From the NCBI GenBank assembly GCA_046351555.1, contig JAXLYI010000011.1:62001-126000 (forward strand): a stretch of 64,000 nucleotides of DNA, in the 5' to 3' direction. The notes under the pieces were generated by a model, which had not been told where the DNA came from, made no database searches, and was given only the letters and a program-made list of their open reading frames with translations. Source of the DNA: CAISKJ01 sp046351555 (lineage in GTDB: Bacteria; Myxococcota_A; Polyangia; Polyangiales; Ga0077539). Positions 48,750 to 59,011 of this stretch are shown in pieces. Both the position numbers and the translations under genes were made by a program. Each line of letters opens with the position of its first letter. Position 1 is the first letter of the stretch.

Positions 48750-49585
48750 GGCTCACCTCGCCTTGGGGGGACGCGCCGCGCGCCCCGCTCCGGGCGGCGC
48801 TCGCGGGCGTCCTCACCTTCGACCTCGCCTCCCTCGTCGGCTGGCTCTACGTGCGGCCCGCCGGGCCCGCCAGCGCCCCGGACGCGCCGCGCTTCGTCCT
48901 CGCGCTCGGGGGCACGTGGCTCGTCCCCGCGCTCGTGGCCGCCGTCGGCGCCGCCGCGGCCCTCCGCTTCGCGCGCCGGCGTCGTGCGCTCGGCGCCGGC
49001 GTCGTCGCGCTCGCCGCGCACGGCTTCCTCGTCGAGTCGCTCGCCGCCGTCCGCGGGGCGCACTGGCACAACTACTACTCGGTCGCGGCGGCGCTCACGG
49101 GGTGGCTCGTCGTCCTCGCGCTCCACCCCGCGGGCGAGGCGGGCGGGCCCGACGACGAGGTCGAGCGCCTCGCCGAGCACGGGGCCGCCGCGGGCCTCGC
49201 CGCCACCTACGTCGCCGCCTTCACCAGCAAGCTCCTCGCGTCGGGCGCGTCGTGGCTCTCGCCCGCCTCGCTGCGCGCGCTGCTCGTCGGGCAGACCGGC
49301 CTCGTCGGCCGCGGGCTCGGCGCCGACGTCGCCCGCGCCATCGTGTCGTCGTCGGCGCTGGCGACGGCGCTCCTCGCCTTCGTCGCCGCCGCCCAGATCT
49401 CGGCCCTCGCCTACCCCTTCCGCGCCCGCGCCCGCACGGCCGTCGGCACCGCGCTCCTCGCCTTCCACCTCGGCGCCTTCGCGCTCACGCCGCTGATCTA
49501 CTTCGAAGCCGTCGCGCTGCTCCTGGCCTTCTCGTACCCGTGGCCCGCGCTGCTCCGTCGCGCGTGGGGCCGCCCCTCGCCTTGA
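48746..49585 (+). CDS. HTTM-like multi-pass membrane protein
   Basis: 279 residues from a TTG start overlapping the previous stop (TTGA). About six hydrophobic helices are visible. AHWHNYYSVAAALTGWLVVL and AATYVAAFTSKLLASGASWLSP, with the Lys and Trp of the latter, resemble the HTTM (vitamin-K-dependent carboxylase-like) fold. FHLGAFALTPLIYFEAVALLLAFSYPW in pieces gives the last helices. If the relation is real the protein may be an enzyme of membrane lipids or quinones. The family call is tentative. Confidence 0.6.
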   Translation: MRLTSPWGDAPRAPLRAALAGVLTFDLASLVGWLYVRPAGPASAPDAPRFVLALGGTWLVPALVAAVGAAAALRFARRRRALGAGVVALAAHGFLVESLAAVRGAHWHNYYSVAAALTGWLVVLALHPAGEAGGPDDEVERLAEHGAAAGLAATYVAAFTSKLLASGASWLSPASLRALLVGQTGLVGRGLGADVARAIVSSSALATALLAFVAAAQISALAYPFRARARTAVGTALLAFHLGAFALTPLIYFEAVALLLAFSYPWPALLRRAWGRPSP

Positions 49586-49610
49586 CACCCCGCGGCCGGG
49601 TGTGTTGAAC
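49582..49610 (+). promoter_or_regulatory. Promoter of rpe
   Basis: Perfect TTGACA at 49582-49587, a 17-bp spacer, TTGAAC at 49605-49610, then 17 bases to the ATG at 49628. The -35 box overlaps the end of the preceding gene. Confidence 0.5.
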
Positions 49611-49627
49611 ACCTCCGCGCCGCCGTG

Positions 49628-50278
49628 ATGAAGCCCCTCCGCATCGCCCCGTCGATCCTCTCCGCGGATTTCGGCCGCCTCGCCGAGGAGGTGCGTGCGG
49701 TGGAGGCCGCCGGCGCCGACTGGGTCCACGTCGACGTGATGGACGGGCGCTTCGTGCCCAACCTCACCATCGGCCCCGTCGTGGCGAAGGCCGTCCGCGC
49801 GGCCACGAAGCTCACCGTCGACTGCCACCTGATGATCGTCGAGCCCGAGCGCTACCTCGAGGACTTCGCGAAGGCCGGCGCCGACGTCATCACCGTCCAC
49901 GCGGAGGCCACGGTGCACCTCGAGCGGACGCTCCAGGCGATCCGCGCGCTCGGGTGCCGGGCCGGCGTCTCGCTCAACCCGCACACGCCCGAGGACGCGA
50001 TCCAATACGTGCTCCACGCGGCCGACCTCGTGCTGGTGATGAGCGTCAACCCGGGCTTCGGCGGCCAGCGCTTCATCGAGGCGGTGCTCCCGAAAGTTCG
50101 CGCGGTGCGCGCGATGATCGACGCGAGCGGCCGCGACATCGACCTGGAGGTGGACGGCGGGGTCGCGCCCGACACCGCGCCGCGGGTGCGCGAGGCCGGC
50201 GCGGACGTGTTCGTGGCGGGCAGCGCGGTGTTCGCGCAGAAGGACTACCGGGCGGCCATCGCGGCGCTCCGGGGCTGA
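49628..50278 (+). CDS. rpe: Ribulose-phosphate 3-epimerase
   Basis: Interconverts ribulose 5-phosphate and xylulose 5-phosphate in the pentose phosphate or Calvin cycle. 216 residues of (beta/alpha)8 barrel. IAPSILSADFGRL starts the first strand, HVDVMDGRFVPNLTIG gives the catalytic Asp and metal ligand, DCHLMI a His ligand, and SVNPGFGGQRFIE the phosphate site. LEVDGGVAPDTA carries the second catalytic Asp, and ADVFVAGSAVF follows. All active-site residues are present. A GTG one codon upstream is also possible. The FHA regulator begins 11 nt after the stop. Confidence 0.97.
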   Translation: MKPLRIAPSILSADFGRLAEEVRAVEAAGADWVHVDVMDGRFVPNLTIGPVVAKAVRAATKLTVDCHLMIVEPERYLEDFAKAGADVITVHAEATVHLERTLQAIRALGCRAGVSLNPHTPEDAIQYVLHAADLVLVMSVNPGFGGQRFIEAVLPKVRAVRAMIDASGRDIDLEVDGGVAPDTAPRVREAGADVFVAGSAVFAQKDYRAAIAALRG

Positions 50279-50289
50279 GTGAGGGGACC

Positions 50290-51771
<1,482 letters not shown>

Positions 51772-51780
51772 AGGTCCCCG

Positions 51781-52389
51781 TCAGCGCTTGTACCAGCGCT
51801 GCGTCGCGGGGTCGCGGACGATCAGGTCCTCGTCGCCCTCGGGCGTGCGGACGAGCAGCGCCTCGGGCACCGTGATGTCGGGCGCGCCGAGCACGGCCTC
51901 CACGCGGACCACCCGCCCGTCGCGGACGAAGGCGCGCGGCGTCTCGCCGTCCCCGGCCTCCGGCGGCGTCGAGATCGCGCGGCGCCCACCGAGCCCCGTC
52001 TCCGCGGCGAGGGCGCGGGCGGCGTCGCGGCAGGCCCAGGCGGCGCGGGCGAGGGCGGCTGTCCCCTCGAGCACCACCAGCACGTCGCAGCCGTCGGCGA
52101 CGTGGCGGGCCACCGCGGCGCGGCGCTCGCCGACGAGCCGGGCCTCCTCCGGGGCGCCGGCGCCGAGCTCGCGCGAGGCCGTGCGCAGGCGGGCGAGCAG
52201 CGGCGCCACCTCGGCGGCGTAGACCTTCGCGTCGAAGGGGTCGACGCGCGTCGCGAGGTCGATCGTCTCGCCCTCGGCGTCGACGAAGGTGGCGCACAGC
52301 GCCTCGGGCACCGCGAGGAGGAGCGACTCCAGCGCGGCGGTGAAGGCCGTCGCGTCGACCTCGCGCGGGCGGACGTCGGTCGCGCTCAC
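51781..52389 (-). CDS. Roadblock/LC7-like domain protein
   Basis: 202 residues from a GTG overlapping the PpiC gene (GTGA). The N-terminal 110 residues have the order helix-strand-strand-helix expected for Roadblock/LC7: AFTAALESLLLAVPEALCATFVDAEGETIDLAT in pieces, then AEVAPLLARL, and CDVLVVLEGTAALARAAW. Such domains dimerise and regulate small GTPases (MglB-type) in bacteria. The last 60 residues form a separate strand-rich end with ITVPEALLVRTPEGDEDLIV and TQRWYKR. The domain call is by pattern only. Confidence 0.6.
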   Translation of the reverse strand: MSATDVRPREVDATAFTAALESLLLAVPEALCATFVDAEGETIDLATRVDPFDAKVYAAEVAPLLARLRTASRELGAGAPEEARLVGERRAAVARHVADGCDVLVVLEGTAALARAAWACRDAARALAAETGLGGRRAISTPPEAGDGETPRAFVRDGRVVRVEAVLGAPDITVPEALLVRTPEGDEDLIVRDPATQRWYKR

Positions 52390-53324
52390 GGGGCTCGCGG
52401 CGGGGCGCCGGCGGACGTGCCGGCGGACGACTCGGTGGATGTCCCGGTGGAGGCGACGGCGGACTCGCTCAGGCGCACGTCGGCGGCGGCGCGCAGCCGC
52501 TCGACGAGCGCGGCGAGCGCCTGCGAGCGACGCACGGTGAGGGCCTCGCGGACGACGGCCTCGCGGATCTGCTCCGGCGTGGCGGCACGCGGCGGCACCG
52601 CCCCGACGCGGAGGATCACGTGGGCGCCGAAGGGCGTGGCGACGACCTCGGAGACGGGCGACGCGGGGGTGAGCGACCAGGCGGCGCCGACGAAGGTCGC
52701 GTCGAAGCGCGTCCCGTCCTCCGACTGGCCGGTGCGGTCGAAGGCGGGGAGGTTTTCGAAGCGGAGCCCGGTCACCTCGCGGGCGAGGGCTTCGAAGCGC
52801 TCCTGGGTGAGCGCGCCGGGGGGCTCGGCGAGGCAGCGGGCGCGGAGGGCGGCGGCGCGGGCGAGCAGCGCGGCGGGCGCGACGCGCGGGCGGTTGGGGG
52901 CCGTCTCTTGCGGCGCGAGCGCGTGGACGACGCGGACGAGCCCGTCGTGGTGGAGCGCCACGCGGCGGTGCTGGTAGTACTCCGCGAAGTAGCTCGGCGG
53001 CGTGGTGTCGGGCGCGTTGGGGGCCTCGATGGCGCGCGCGAGCAGGAGCTGGAGCCGCCCGCGCCACGCGGCGTCGTCGACGTCGTCGGCGGTGGCGGCG
53101 CCCGCGGCGAGCGCCTCGCGGGCGAGCAGGCGGGCTTGCACGATGCGGTCGAGTGCGACGCGGGGTGCGACGCCCTCGAGGCGCGCGACGGCGGCCACCT
53201 CGTCGGCGTGGACGGCGTCACCGCCAACGCGGGCGACGACCGGGCCTCGGTCGCGGTGGGCCGCGGGGCGCTCGCCCCGGACGCACGCGAGGCACGCGGC
53301 GAGGGCGAGGGCGCGGAGCCTCAC
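52386..53324 (-). CDS. PpiC/SurA-like peptidyl-prolyl isomerase lipoprotein
   Basis: 312 residues, GTG start overlapping the upstream stop (GTGA). The lipobox LAAC makes Cys11 the lipid site. A SurA-type N-terminal helical region follows (ARLEGVAPRVALDRIVQARLLAREALA in pieces). A parvulin domain then spans about 150-270, with LTQERFEALAREVTG, FVGAAWSLTPASPVSEVVATPFGAHVILRV. This G(A/S)AW...PVSxVVxTPFGxHVI pattern is the parvulin substrate site. It should act on envelope proteins. The Ser/Thr/Ala tail (STGTSTESSAGTSAG) is low complexity. Confidence 0.85.
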   Translation of the reverse strand: MRLRALALAACLACVRGERPAAHRDRGPVVARVGGDAVHADEVAAVARLEGVAPRVALDRIVQARLLAREALAAGAATADDVDDAAWRGRLQLLLARAIEAPNAPDTTPPSYFAEYYQHRRVALHHDGLVRVVHALAPQETAPNRPRVAPAALLARAAALRARCLAEPPGALTQERFEALAREVTGLRFENLPAFDRTGQSEDGTRFDATFVGAAWSLTPASPVSEVVATPFGAHVILRVGAVPPRAATPEQIREAVVREALTVRRSQALAALVERLRAAADVRLSESAVASTGTSTESSAGTSAGAPPRAP

Positions 53325-53542
53325 TCCGCGGTCTCCGGGCGGACGAGCTCGATGCCCGCCTGCGTGAGGAACCACCCGACGAAGCCCGCCAGCATCGCGG
53401 ACACGTAGTCGCGGCGGTCGAGCGTGCGGAGGCACTCCCAGTACGGGTAGAGCGAGCCGAGGACGAGGGCGAGGCCGAGCAGCCGCGTGGCGGTGACGAG
53501 GGCGGCGCGGCGCGCGACGGGGGGCGGCGGGGGCGGGCTCAC
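53321..53542 (-). CDS. Small two-helix membrane protein
   Basis: 73 residues. A Pro-rich start is followed by two hydrophobic helices, AALVTATRLLGLALVLGSLYPY and YVSAMLAGFVGWFLTQAGIELV. It overlaps the PpiC gene (GTGA) and is therefore co-translated with it. No family is recognised. Confidence 0.6.
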   Translation of the reverse strand: MSPPPPPPVARRAALVTATRLLGLALVLGSLYPYWECLRTLDRRDYVSAMLAGFVGWFLTQAGIELVRPETAE

Positions 53543-53554
53543 GGCGGCGCGATC

Positions 53555-54268
53555 CTACCGCGCATGGTCGAGCCAGCGGCGCATGATGAACGCGCAGAGC
53601 GCCCAGAGCGCGTACGCGACGGCCCGCGACGGCGCGCGCGGCCGCGGGGGCCCCGCCCGCAGGAGCAGGGTGCCGCCCTGGAGCACGATCGCCAGCGCCA
53701 GCAGCGTGCCGGCGGCCGACACCATCGCGCCGCGGCCGCGCACCAGGGCCTCGCCGGCGAGCCGCTCGGCCACCGAGTCGGGCTCGCGGGCGCCGAGCCG
53801 CGCGGGCCCGAGCACCGCCACCGCGGAGGCCACCAGCGCGAGCGCCCCGAAGGCCACGCGCTGCAACCCCGAGGTCGCGCCGCGGGGGCGCTCGTCGCGC
53901 GCGACCGCGACGGGGACCTGCGCCGAGAGCCCGCGACGCCAGGCCGCGGCGGCGACGCCGGCGGCGAGGGCGGTGGCGGCCGCGAGGACGCGCGAGGGGA
54001 CGTCGAAGCGCGGCACGACGTCCCGTCCCGACACGAAGGCCGAGAGCCCGACGAGGCAGGGGAAGGCCGCGAGCCCGAGGGCCGACGCGCGCTCGGGGGC
54101 GCGGGGTGCGAGGGCCGCGGCGGCGCCGAGGGCCGCGAGGGGCACGAGGCTGACGGCGAGGGAGAGCGGGTCGAGGGGGCTGCGCGCGGCGGCGGGGGCG
54201 AGGCAGAGCTGCGCCCACGTGGCGACGCCGAGGACGATGGCTGCGGGGCCGGGTCGGGGGGAGGACAT
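53555..54268 (-). CDS. Multi-pass membrane protein of unknown function
   Basis: 237 residues with six hydrophobic stretches, for example AAIVLGVATWAQLCLAPAA, LSLAVSLVPLAALGAAAALA, RVLAAATALAAGVAAAAW and GTLLALAIVLQGGTLLLRA. Loops are Arg/Pro-rich. It precedes the small membrane gene on the same strand by 12 nt and diverges from the kinase gene at 54339. No motif identifies it. Confidence 0.65.
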   Translation of the reverse strand: MSSPRPGPAAIVLGVATWAQLCLAPAAARSPLDPLSLAVSLVPLAALGAAAALAPRAPERASALGLAAFPCLVGLSAFVSGRDVVPRFDVPSRVLAAATALAAGVAAAAWRRGLSAQVPVAVARDERPRGATSGLQRVAFGALALVASAVAVLGPARLGAREPDSVAERLAGEALVRGRGAMVSAAGTLLALAIVLQGGTLLLRAGPPRPRAPSRAVAYALWALCAFIMRRWLDHAR

Positions 54269-54338
54269 CGCCGTCGGGGGCGCCGAGCGTAACAGCTTTC
54301 CTCCGGGCGGGCGCGGTTGATAGACTCCGAGGTCTCAC

Positions 54339-57300
54339 GTGCGAACTTGCAATCAGTGCAACACGCCCTGCGAGGAGGGGCACAGGTTCTGTCCTGCGTG
54401 CGGCTTCCCGATCGGCGCGCTCCGCCCGGCCTCGGGCGACCCGCTGATCGGGCGGACGCTCGGGGGCGGCTACACCATCTTGGAGGCGGTGGGCGCGGGG
54501 GGCATGGGGCGGGTCTACCGGGCGGAGCAGGTCTCGCTCGGCAAGACGCTGGCGATCAAGGTGATCCACCCCCACCTCGCGGGCGACGACAACGCGGTGG
54601 CGCGCTTCTACGCCGAGGCGCGGGCGTGCTCGCGCATCAACCACCCCAACGCGGTGAGCGTGCTCGACTTCGGGCGCACCGACGACAACCTGCTCTTCCT
54701 GGTGATGGAGTTCATCCGCGGGAGGGACCTGTCGCGCATCGTGTGGGAGGCGCGCGCGCTGCCGTGGCAGCGGAGCGCGGAGGTGATCCGCCAGGTGCTC
54801 GCGGCGCTCTCCGAGGCCCACGAGCAGCACGTCATCCACCGCGACATCAAGCCCGAGAACGTGCTGGTCGAGCCGCTCCGCACCGGCGGGGATTTCGTGA
54901 AGGTGGTGGACTTCGGGCTCGCGAAGATCCGCTCGGACACGGCCCCCGGGGTGACCACGCCGGGCCTGGTGTGCGGGACGCCCGACTACATGGCGCCCGA
55001 GCAGGGCCGCGGGCTCCCGCCCGACCCGCGGAGCGACCTCTACTCCGCCGCGGTGGTGCTCTACTACTGCGTGACGGGCCGGCTCCCGTTCGAAGCCGAG
55101 CTGCCGCAGCAGGTGCTGCTGAAGCACGTCAACGAGCCGCCGCCCGACCCGCGGGAGTTCACCCGGGGCCTGCCCGACCACTTCGTCGCGGCGCTGATGC
55201 GCGGCCTCGAGAAGGACCCCGACGTCCGCTACCCCACCGCGGTGGATTTCGCCGAGGCGCTCCAGCAGACGCTCGACGCGTCGCGCCGCGACGACCGCGC
55301 CGTGCGGTGCCCCTCGTGCGGCTCGGCGGTGAGCGCGGGGCGGCGCTTCTGCGGCGACTGCGGCGCGCGCGTGGCCCCGGCCCGGCCGGCCGACGAGACG
55401 GGGGCCCACGAGGCGCGGCGGCCGCGCTTCAAGCCGAGCTCGACGACGCCGGGGCTCGGCGCGATGCCGATGGTCGGGCGCCAGGCCCAGGCCCGCGCGC
55501 TGCTCGACATGTGGCGCGACGCGGCCTCGGCGCTGACGGTGGTCAGCGTGACGGGCGAGGAGGGCGTCGGCCGGCGGCGGCTCGTGCACTCGGTGATGGA
55601 GGAGGTGGAGCGGGCGGGCGGCCCCGCGCTGTCGGTGACGCCCGACCCGACGTGGGCCGGCGTCGCGTACGCCGCGGTGGGTCGCTGCGTCCGCTCGCTC
55701 CTGCGCGTGCGCCCCGGCGAGGACGCGGTGGCGTGGTTCGACGAGCGCTACGGGGCCGAGGAGGGCGAGGTCGACGTCGTGGCCCGCGCCGGCCTCGTCG
55801 AGCTCTTCACGAAGGGCGGGGCCGCCGAGCTCGACGCCCGCTCGCGCACCGCGGCCGCCGTCCGCGCGCTCGAGCTCGCGCTCGAGGAGTGCGCGCGCGT
55901 CTGCGGCCAGAGCCCCTTCATCGCGTGGGAGCAGCTCCAGCGCATCGACGACGCGTCCGTCCGCGTGCTCGCGGCCTTCCTCGCGCGGCCGGGCCGGGCG
56001 CGCGCCTGCATGGTGTTCACCTACACCCCGCGGTACCAGGGCCACTGGATCGGCGGCGCGACGATCGCGCTGCGCGGGCTCACCACCGAGGAGGCGCGCG
56101 AGGTGGCCGCCGCGGCGCGCCCGCTCCACCCGGCCGAGGAGTCGCTCGAGGCGCTGCCCGCCGAGGTGCTCCCGCTCCACCTCGAGCAGCGGCTCCGCTG
56201 GCACGCCGAGGGCGGCGGCGCGGCCCCCGAGCGCCTCGTCGACCTCATCTCCGCGCGCCTCGACCGGCTCTCGATGAAGGCGCGGCGCGTGCTCCAGGCG
56301 CTGGCCGTCCTCGGCGAGGCGACGCCCGCCGTGGTGGCGCGCGTGGTCGGCTCCGGCGGCGACGTCTCCACCGCGCGCGTGCTCGCCGAGCGCGGCTGGA
56401 TCACCGTGGAGGACCGCGACCCCGACCAGTACCTCGCCATCGCGCACCCGCTCCTGCGCGAGGTGGTCGACGCCTCGACGCCCTACACCCTGCGGCGCGA
56501 GCTTCACGCCTCCTGCGCCGAGCTGGCCGAGGCCGGCGCCGCGCCCGACGAGGTGCTCGCGCTCCACTCGGAGTACACCCCGGTCACCTTCCGCACGCTG
56601 CTCCTGCTCGAGCGCCTCGGCGACCTCGCGCTCGCCCGCGGCGACGACACGGCCGCCGCGCAGGCGCTCCGCCGCGGGCTCGATTTCGCGCGTCGGGAGT
56701 TCGCCCTCGGCGACACCGACTCCGAGGCCGCGGTGGCGATCTTCACCCGCAAGCTCGGCGACGCGCTCGGTCGCGCGGGCGATTTCGCCGAGGCTGAGGG
56801 CGCGCTGCGCGAGGGCCTGGCGCTCACCACCCACGGCTCGGTCGAATGGGCGCGGCTGCAGGGCGCGCTCGGGCGGACGCTCTGCGCGCGCGGGCGGCAG
56901 TCGGAGGGCCTGCGCGCGCTCGAGGGCGCCGTGGTGGTGGCGACGCGCCTGGGCAACCACGGCCTCGTCTCCGAGCTCCTGGTGACGCGCGCGGAGGTGG
57001 AGTCCATCGCGCGCGAGCACGTCGACGCGGTGCGCTCGCTCGAGCAGGCCGACGCGCGGCTGCGCGACGCGCTGCGGGTGGCGGGCGCGTCGGAGCCGCT
57101 CCTCAAGCAGCGCGCGGAGGTGCTGGTGCGCCTCGCGCGGGCGAAGCGCCTCGCGGGGCTCGACGGCGAGAAGGCCCTCGCGGAGGCGCGGCCGCTGGCC
57201 GACTCGCTCAACCTCGGGCGCCTGCTGGCCCGCTGCGAGGAGGAGCTCGCCGAGCGCGCGGAGGCCCTCGGCGACCGGCGCTCGGCGATCAGCGCGTGGC

Positions 57301-57419
57301 AGCTCGCGGCGCAGGAGGCCCGCAGCGCCGGGGACGCTTCGTTGGAGGCGCAGTACGCCGAGCGGGCGCGCATCCTCGGGCCGGCCCGGGAGCCGAGCTC
57401 CCACCCGCGCACGAGCTGA
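54339..57419 (+). CDS. Serine/threonine kinase with two zinc ribbons, degenerate ATPase and helical repeats
   Basis: 1026 residues, GTG start 12 bases after a TAGACT hexamer. Order: zinc ribbon (CNQCNTPCEEGHRFCPAC), protein kinase (about 35-305), second zinc ribbon (CPSCGSAVSAGRRFCGDC), ATPase-like module (about 375-730), then TPR-like helices to the end. The kinase is complete: Gly loop VGAGGMGRVY, Lys in LAIKVI, catalytic HRDIKPENVL, DFGLAK and a CGTPDYMAPEQ activation segment. The ATPase module should begin GxxGxGK(S/T) but reads TGEEGVGRRRL, lacking the Lys and Ser/Thr. It is probably a non-hydrolysing scaffold. No membrane helix is seen. Confidence 0.93.
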   Translation: MRTCNQCNTPCEEGHRFCPACGFPIGALRPASGDPLIGRTLGGGYTILEAVGAGGMGRVYRAEQVSLGKTLAIKVIHPHLAGDDNAVARFYAEARACSRINHPNAVSVLDFGRTDDNLLFLVMEFIRGRDLSRIVWEARALPWQRSAEVIRQVLAALSEAHEQHVIHRDIKPENVLVEPLRTGGDFVKVVDFGLAKIRSDTAPGVTTPGLVCGTPDYMAPEQGRGLPPDPRSDLYSAAVVLYYCVTGRLPFEAELPQQVLLKHVNEPPPDPREFTRGLPDHFVAALMRGLEKDPDVRYPTAVDFAEALQQTLDASRRDDRAVRCPSCGSAVSAGRRFCGDCGARVAPARPADETGAHEARRPRFKPSSTTPGLGAMPMVGRQAQARALLDMWRDAASALTVVSVTGEEGVGRRRLVHSVMEEVERAGGPALSVTPDPTWAGVAYAAVGRCVRSLLRVRPGEDAVAWFDERYGAEEGEVDVVARAGLVELFTKGGAAELDARSRTAAAVRALELALEECARVCGQSPFIAWEQLQRIDDASVRVLAAFLARPGRARACMVFTYTPRYQGHWIGGATIALRGLTTEEAREVAAAARPLHPAEESLEALPAEVLPLHLEQRLRWHAEGGGAAPERLVDLISARLDRLSMKARRVLQALAVLGEATPAVVARVVGSGGDVSTARVLAERGWITVEDRDPDQYLAIAHPLLREVVDASTPYTLRRELHASCAELAEAGAAPDEVLALHSEYTPVTFRTLLLLERLGDLALARGDDTAAAQALRRGLDFARREFALGDTDSEAAVAIFTRKLGDALGRAGDFAEAEGALREGLALTTHGSVEWARLQGALGRTLCARGRQSEGLRALEGAVVVATRLGNHGLVSELLVTRAEVESIAREHVDAVRSLEQADARLRDALRVAGASEPLLKQRAEVLVRLARAKRLAGLDGEKALAEARPLADSLNLGRLLARCEEELAERAEALGDRRSAISAWQLAAQEARSAGDASLEAQYAERARILGPAREPSSHPRTS

Positions 57420-57540
57420 CGCTCACGGTGCACGCTGTGAACCGCGTGCGCGGCCATGGATTTCAAAGTCCGTGAGAATCGCACCGGGTGCGTCGGCCGG
57501 GACGTTGCAATACGGCGCGGTCTGGGAGACACGACTGCGC

Positions 57541-58086
57541 ATGAACCCTTCGCAAAACCCCCTGGACGCCGCGCCGATCGAGCGGCCCGACTGGCCCCGC
57601 CACGCGGACAACGAGTACCCGATCCTGGCGTGCGTGACGCTCGACCAGAACGGCCGGCACGCGCTCCAGCACGCGCTCTACCTCAGCGTGACGCACGGCC
57701 ACGCGCCGCTCCACGTGGCCAACGTGGTGGCCGACGCCGACGCCTCGGGGAGCGGCTCGGTGATCGAGCGTCACAACAACGCGCTCGACCTCGCGATGGC
57801 CGACCTGCGCGCCTTCGTGAAGGAGTGCGTGGGCGCGCGCGCGGAGGAGGCGAGGCTCCACGTGCGGATGGGCAAGCCGGTGGAGACGATCCTCCAGCTC
57901 GCGATCGACTACGACATCGAGCTGGTGGTGGTGGGGGCGCACGCGCGCACGCGGCTCGAGCGCTTCCGCTTCGGGTCGGTGTCGCAGGGGCTCATCGAGG
58001 CGGCGCGGTGCCCGGTGCTGGTGGCCGTGCCGCGCGACTTCAGCGGGATGTCGCCGACGCTGATCCCCGACCCGCCGCGCGGCTGA
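57541..58086 (+). CDS. Universal stress protein (UspA family)
   Basis: 181 residues, one USP domain. It has EYPILACVTLDQNG in the first strand, a long helix with HNNALDLAMADLRAFVKE, and RLHVRMGKPVETILQLAIDYDIELVVVGAH. The ATP-binding-type G-(2)-R-(9)-G-S pattern is modified here to RFRFGSVSQGLIEAARCPVLVAVP. Whether it binds ATP is uncertain because the Gly pair is not standard. The ATG at 57541 gives a 28-residue extension before the domain. It converges with the diiron protein gene 3 nt away. Confidence 0.9.
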   Translation: MNPSQNPLDAAPIERPDWPRHADNEYPILACVTLDQNGRHALQHALYLSVTHGHAPLHVANVVADADASGSGSVIERHNNALDLAMADLRAFVKECVGARAEEARLHVRMGKPVETILQLAIDYDIELVVVGAHARTRLERFRFGSVSQGLIEAARCPVLVAVPRDFSGMSPTLIPDPPRG

Positions 58087-58089
58087 GAA

Positions 58090-58953
58090 TCACGCGCCGC
58101 AGGGCGTCGGCCGGTGGACGTGCGTCCCGGCGGCCAGGCAGCGCTCGGTTCCCTCGTTGGTGAGCTTCGAAACGAGGCCGAACCAACCCATGCCGGGGAG
58201 CTTCGCGATGGTCTCGTCGGTCTCGGTGAGGCAGGCGCGGCCGGCGGCGTCGCCGAAGAGGTAGGCCCCGACGAAGTCGCGGTCGGCGAGGGGCGCCATC
58301 GAGCCGCCGACGGGCTCCCACAGCGCGCGGAGCGACACGGTGGCCATGCGCCGCGCGAGCGGCGACGCGAGGCGCCGCCGGGCCTGCTGGTAGTAGAACG
58401 CGAAGTGGCGCCGCTCGTCCTTCACGATGCGCCGCACCACCGCGCCGAGCACGGGGTTGGCCGAGAGCTCGGCGAGGCGCGTGTACGCGTGGACGGCGGT
58501 GAGCTCGTTGATGGCGCCCCAGGTCATGTGGGTGGCGATGAAGTCGGGCGACACCATCGAGAGGAGGCGCCCGCCGGCGTCCTGGAGCACCTCGGTCCAC
58601 TTGCGCGGCCGGGCGAACTCGTCGGTCGAGCGCTTGGAGGGCTCGTGGCCGGTGGCCTCGAGGATGCGGGCGAGGGCGCGGCCGTGGAAGCACTCCTCGT
58701 AGCCCCAGCACACCATGAAGGCGCGGGCCTCGTGGTCGGCGAGGGCGGAGGTCTCCATCAGCGCCTTCATGTAGTGAACGGTGTAGAACTCCGTGTCCTG
58801 CATGTAGCGGATGACGCGCACCTCGCTCGGGGAGATCGGGTGGCGGCCGGCCTCGTCGATGTCGATGCCCGAGAGGTCGAGCGGGCGCGACGCCCGGATG
58901 AACTTGTCGAGGTCGAAGGGTGCGACGTCCGAGGCGCGTTCGGCCTGGGCCAT
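58090..58953 (-). CDS. Ferritin-like diiron protein, acyl-ACP-desaturase-type
   Basis: 287 residues, mostly helical. Iron-ligand patterns of ferritin-like carboxylate proteins are seen twice: E in DTEFYTVHY with GYEECFHGRAL (E-x-x-H), and AINELTAV with KDERRHFAF (E-x-x-H). Such a site activates O2; the family includes acyl-ACP desaturases and related oxygenases or hydroxylases. The N terminus has RASRPLDLSGIDIDEAG, not a signal. The C-terminal end carries CLAAGTHVHRPTPC. The neighbouring lipid genes suggest a fatty-acid substrate. Confidence 0.75.
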   Translation of the reverse strand: MAQAERASDVAPFDLDKFIRASRPLDLSGIDIDEAGRHPISPSEVRVIRYMQDTEFYTVHYMKALMETSALADHEARAFMVCWGYEECFHGRALARILEATGHEPSKRSTDEFARPRKWTEVLQDAGGRLLSMVSPDFIATHMTWGAINELTAVHAYTRLAELSANPVLGAVVRRIVKDERRHFAFYYQQARRRLASPLARRMATVSLRALWEPVGGSMAPLADRDFVGAYLFGDAAGRACLTETDETIAKLPGMGWFGLVSKLTNEGTERCLAAGTHVHRPTPCGA

Positions 58954-59011
58954 GGGGGATTCGTTCTTTCTCGCGCGGGGCGCGGGTCGGTGTGGGCGTG
59001 GCTTCGATGCG

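Noticed and set aside
53325..57404. A very long minus-strand open frame antisense to the kinase gene
   Set aside because: The plus strand carries unmistakable kinase motifs; only the 3' part of the antisense frame (52386-53324) is a real gene.
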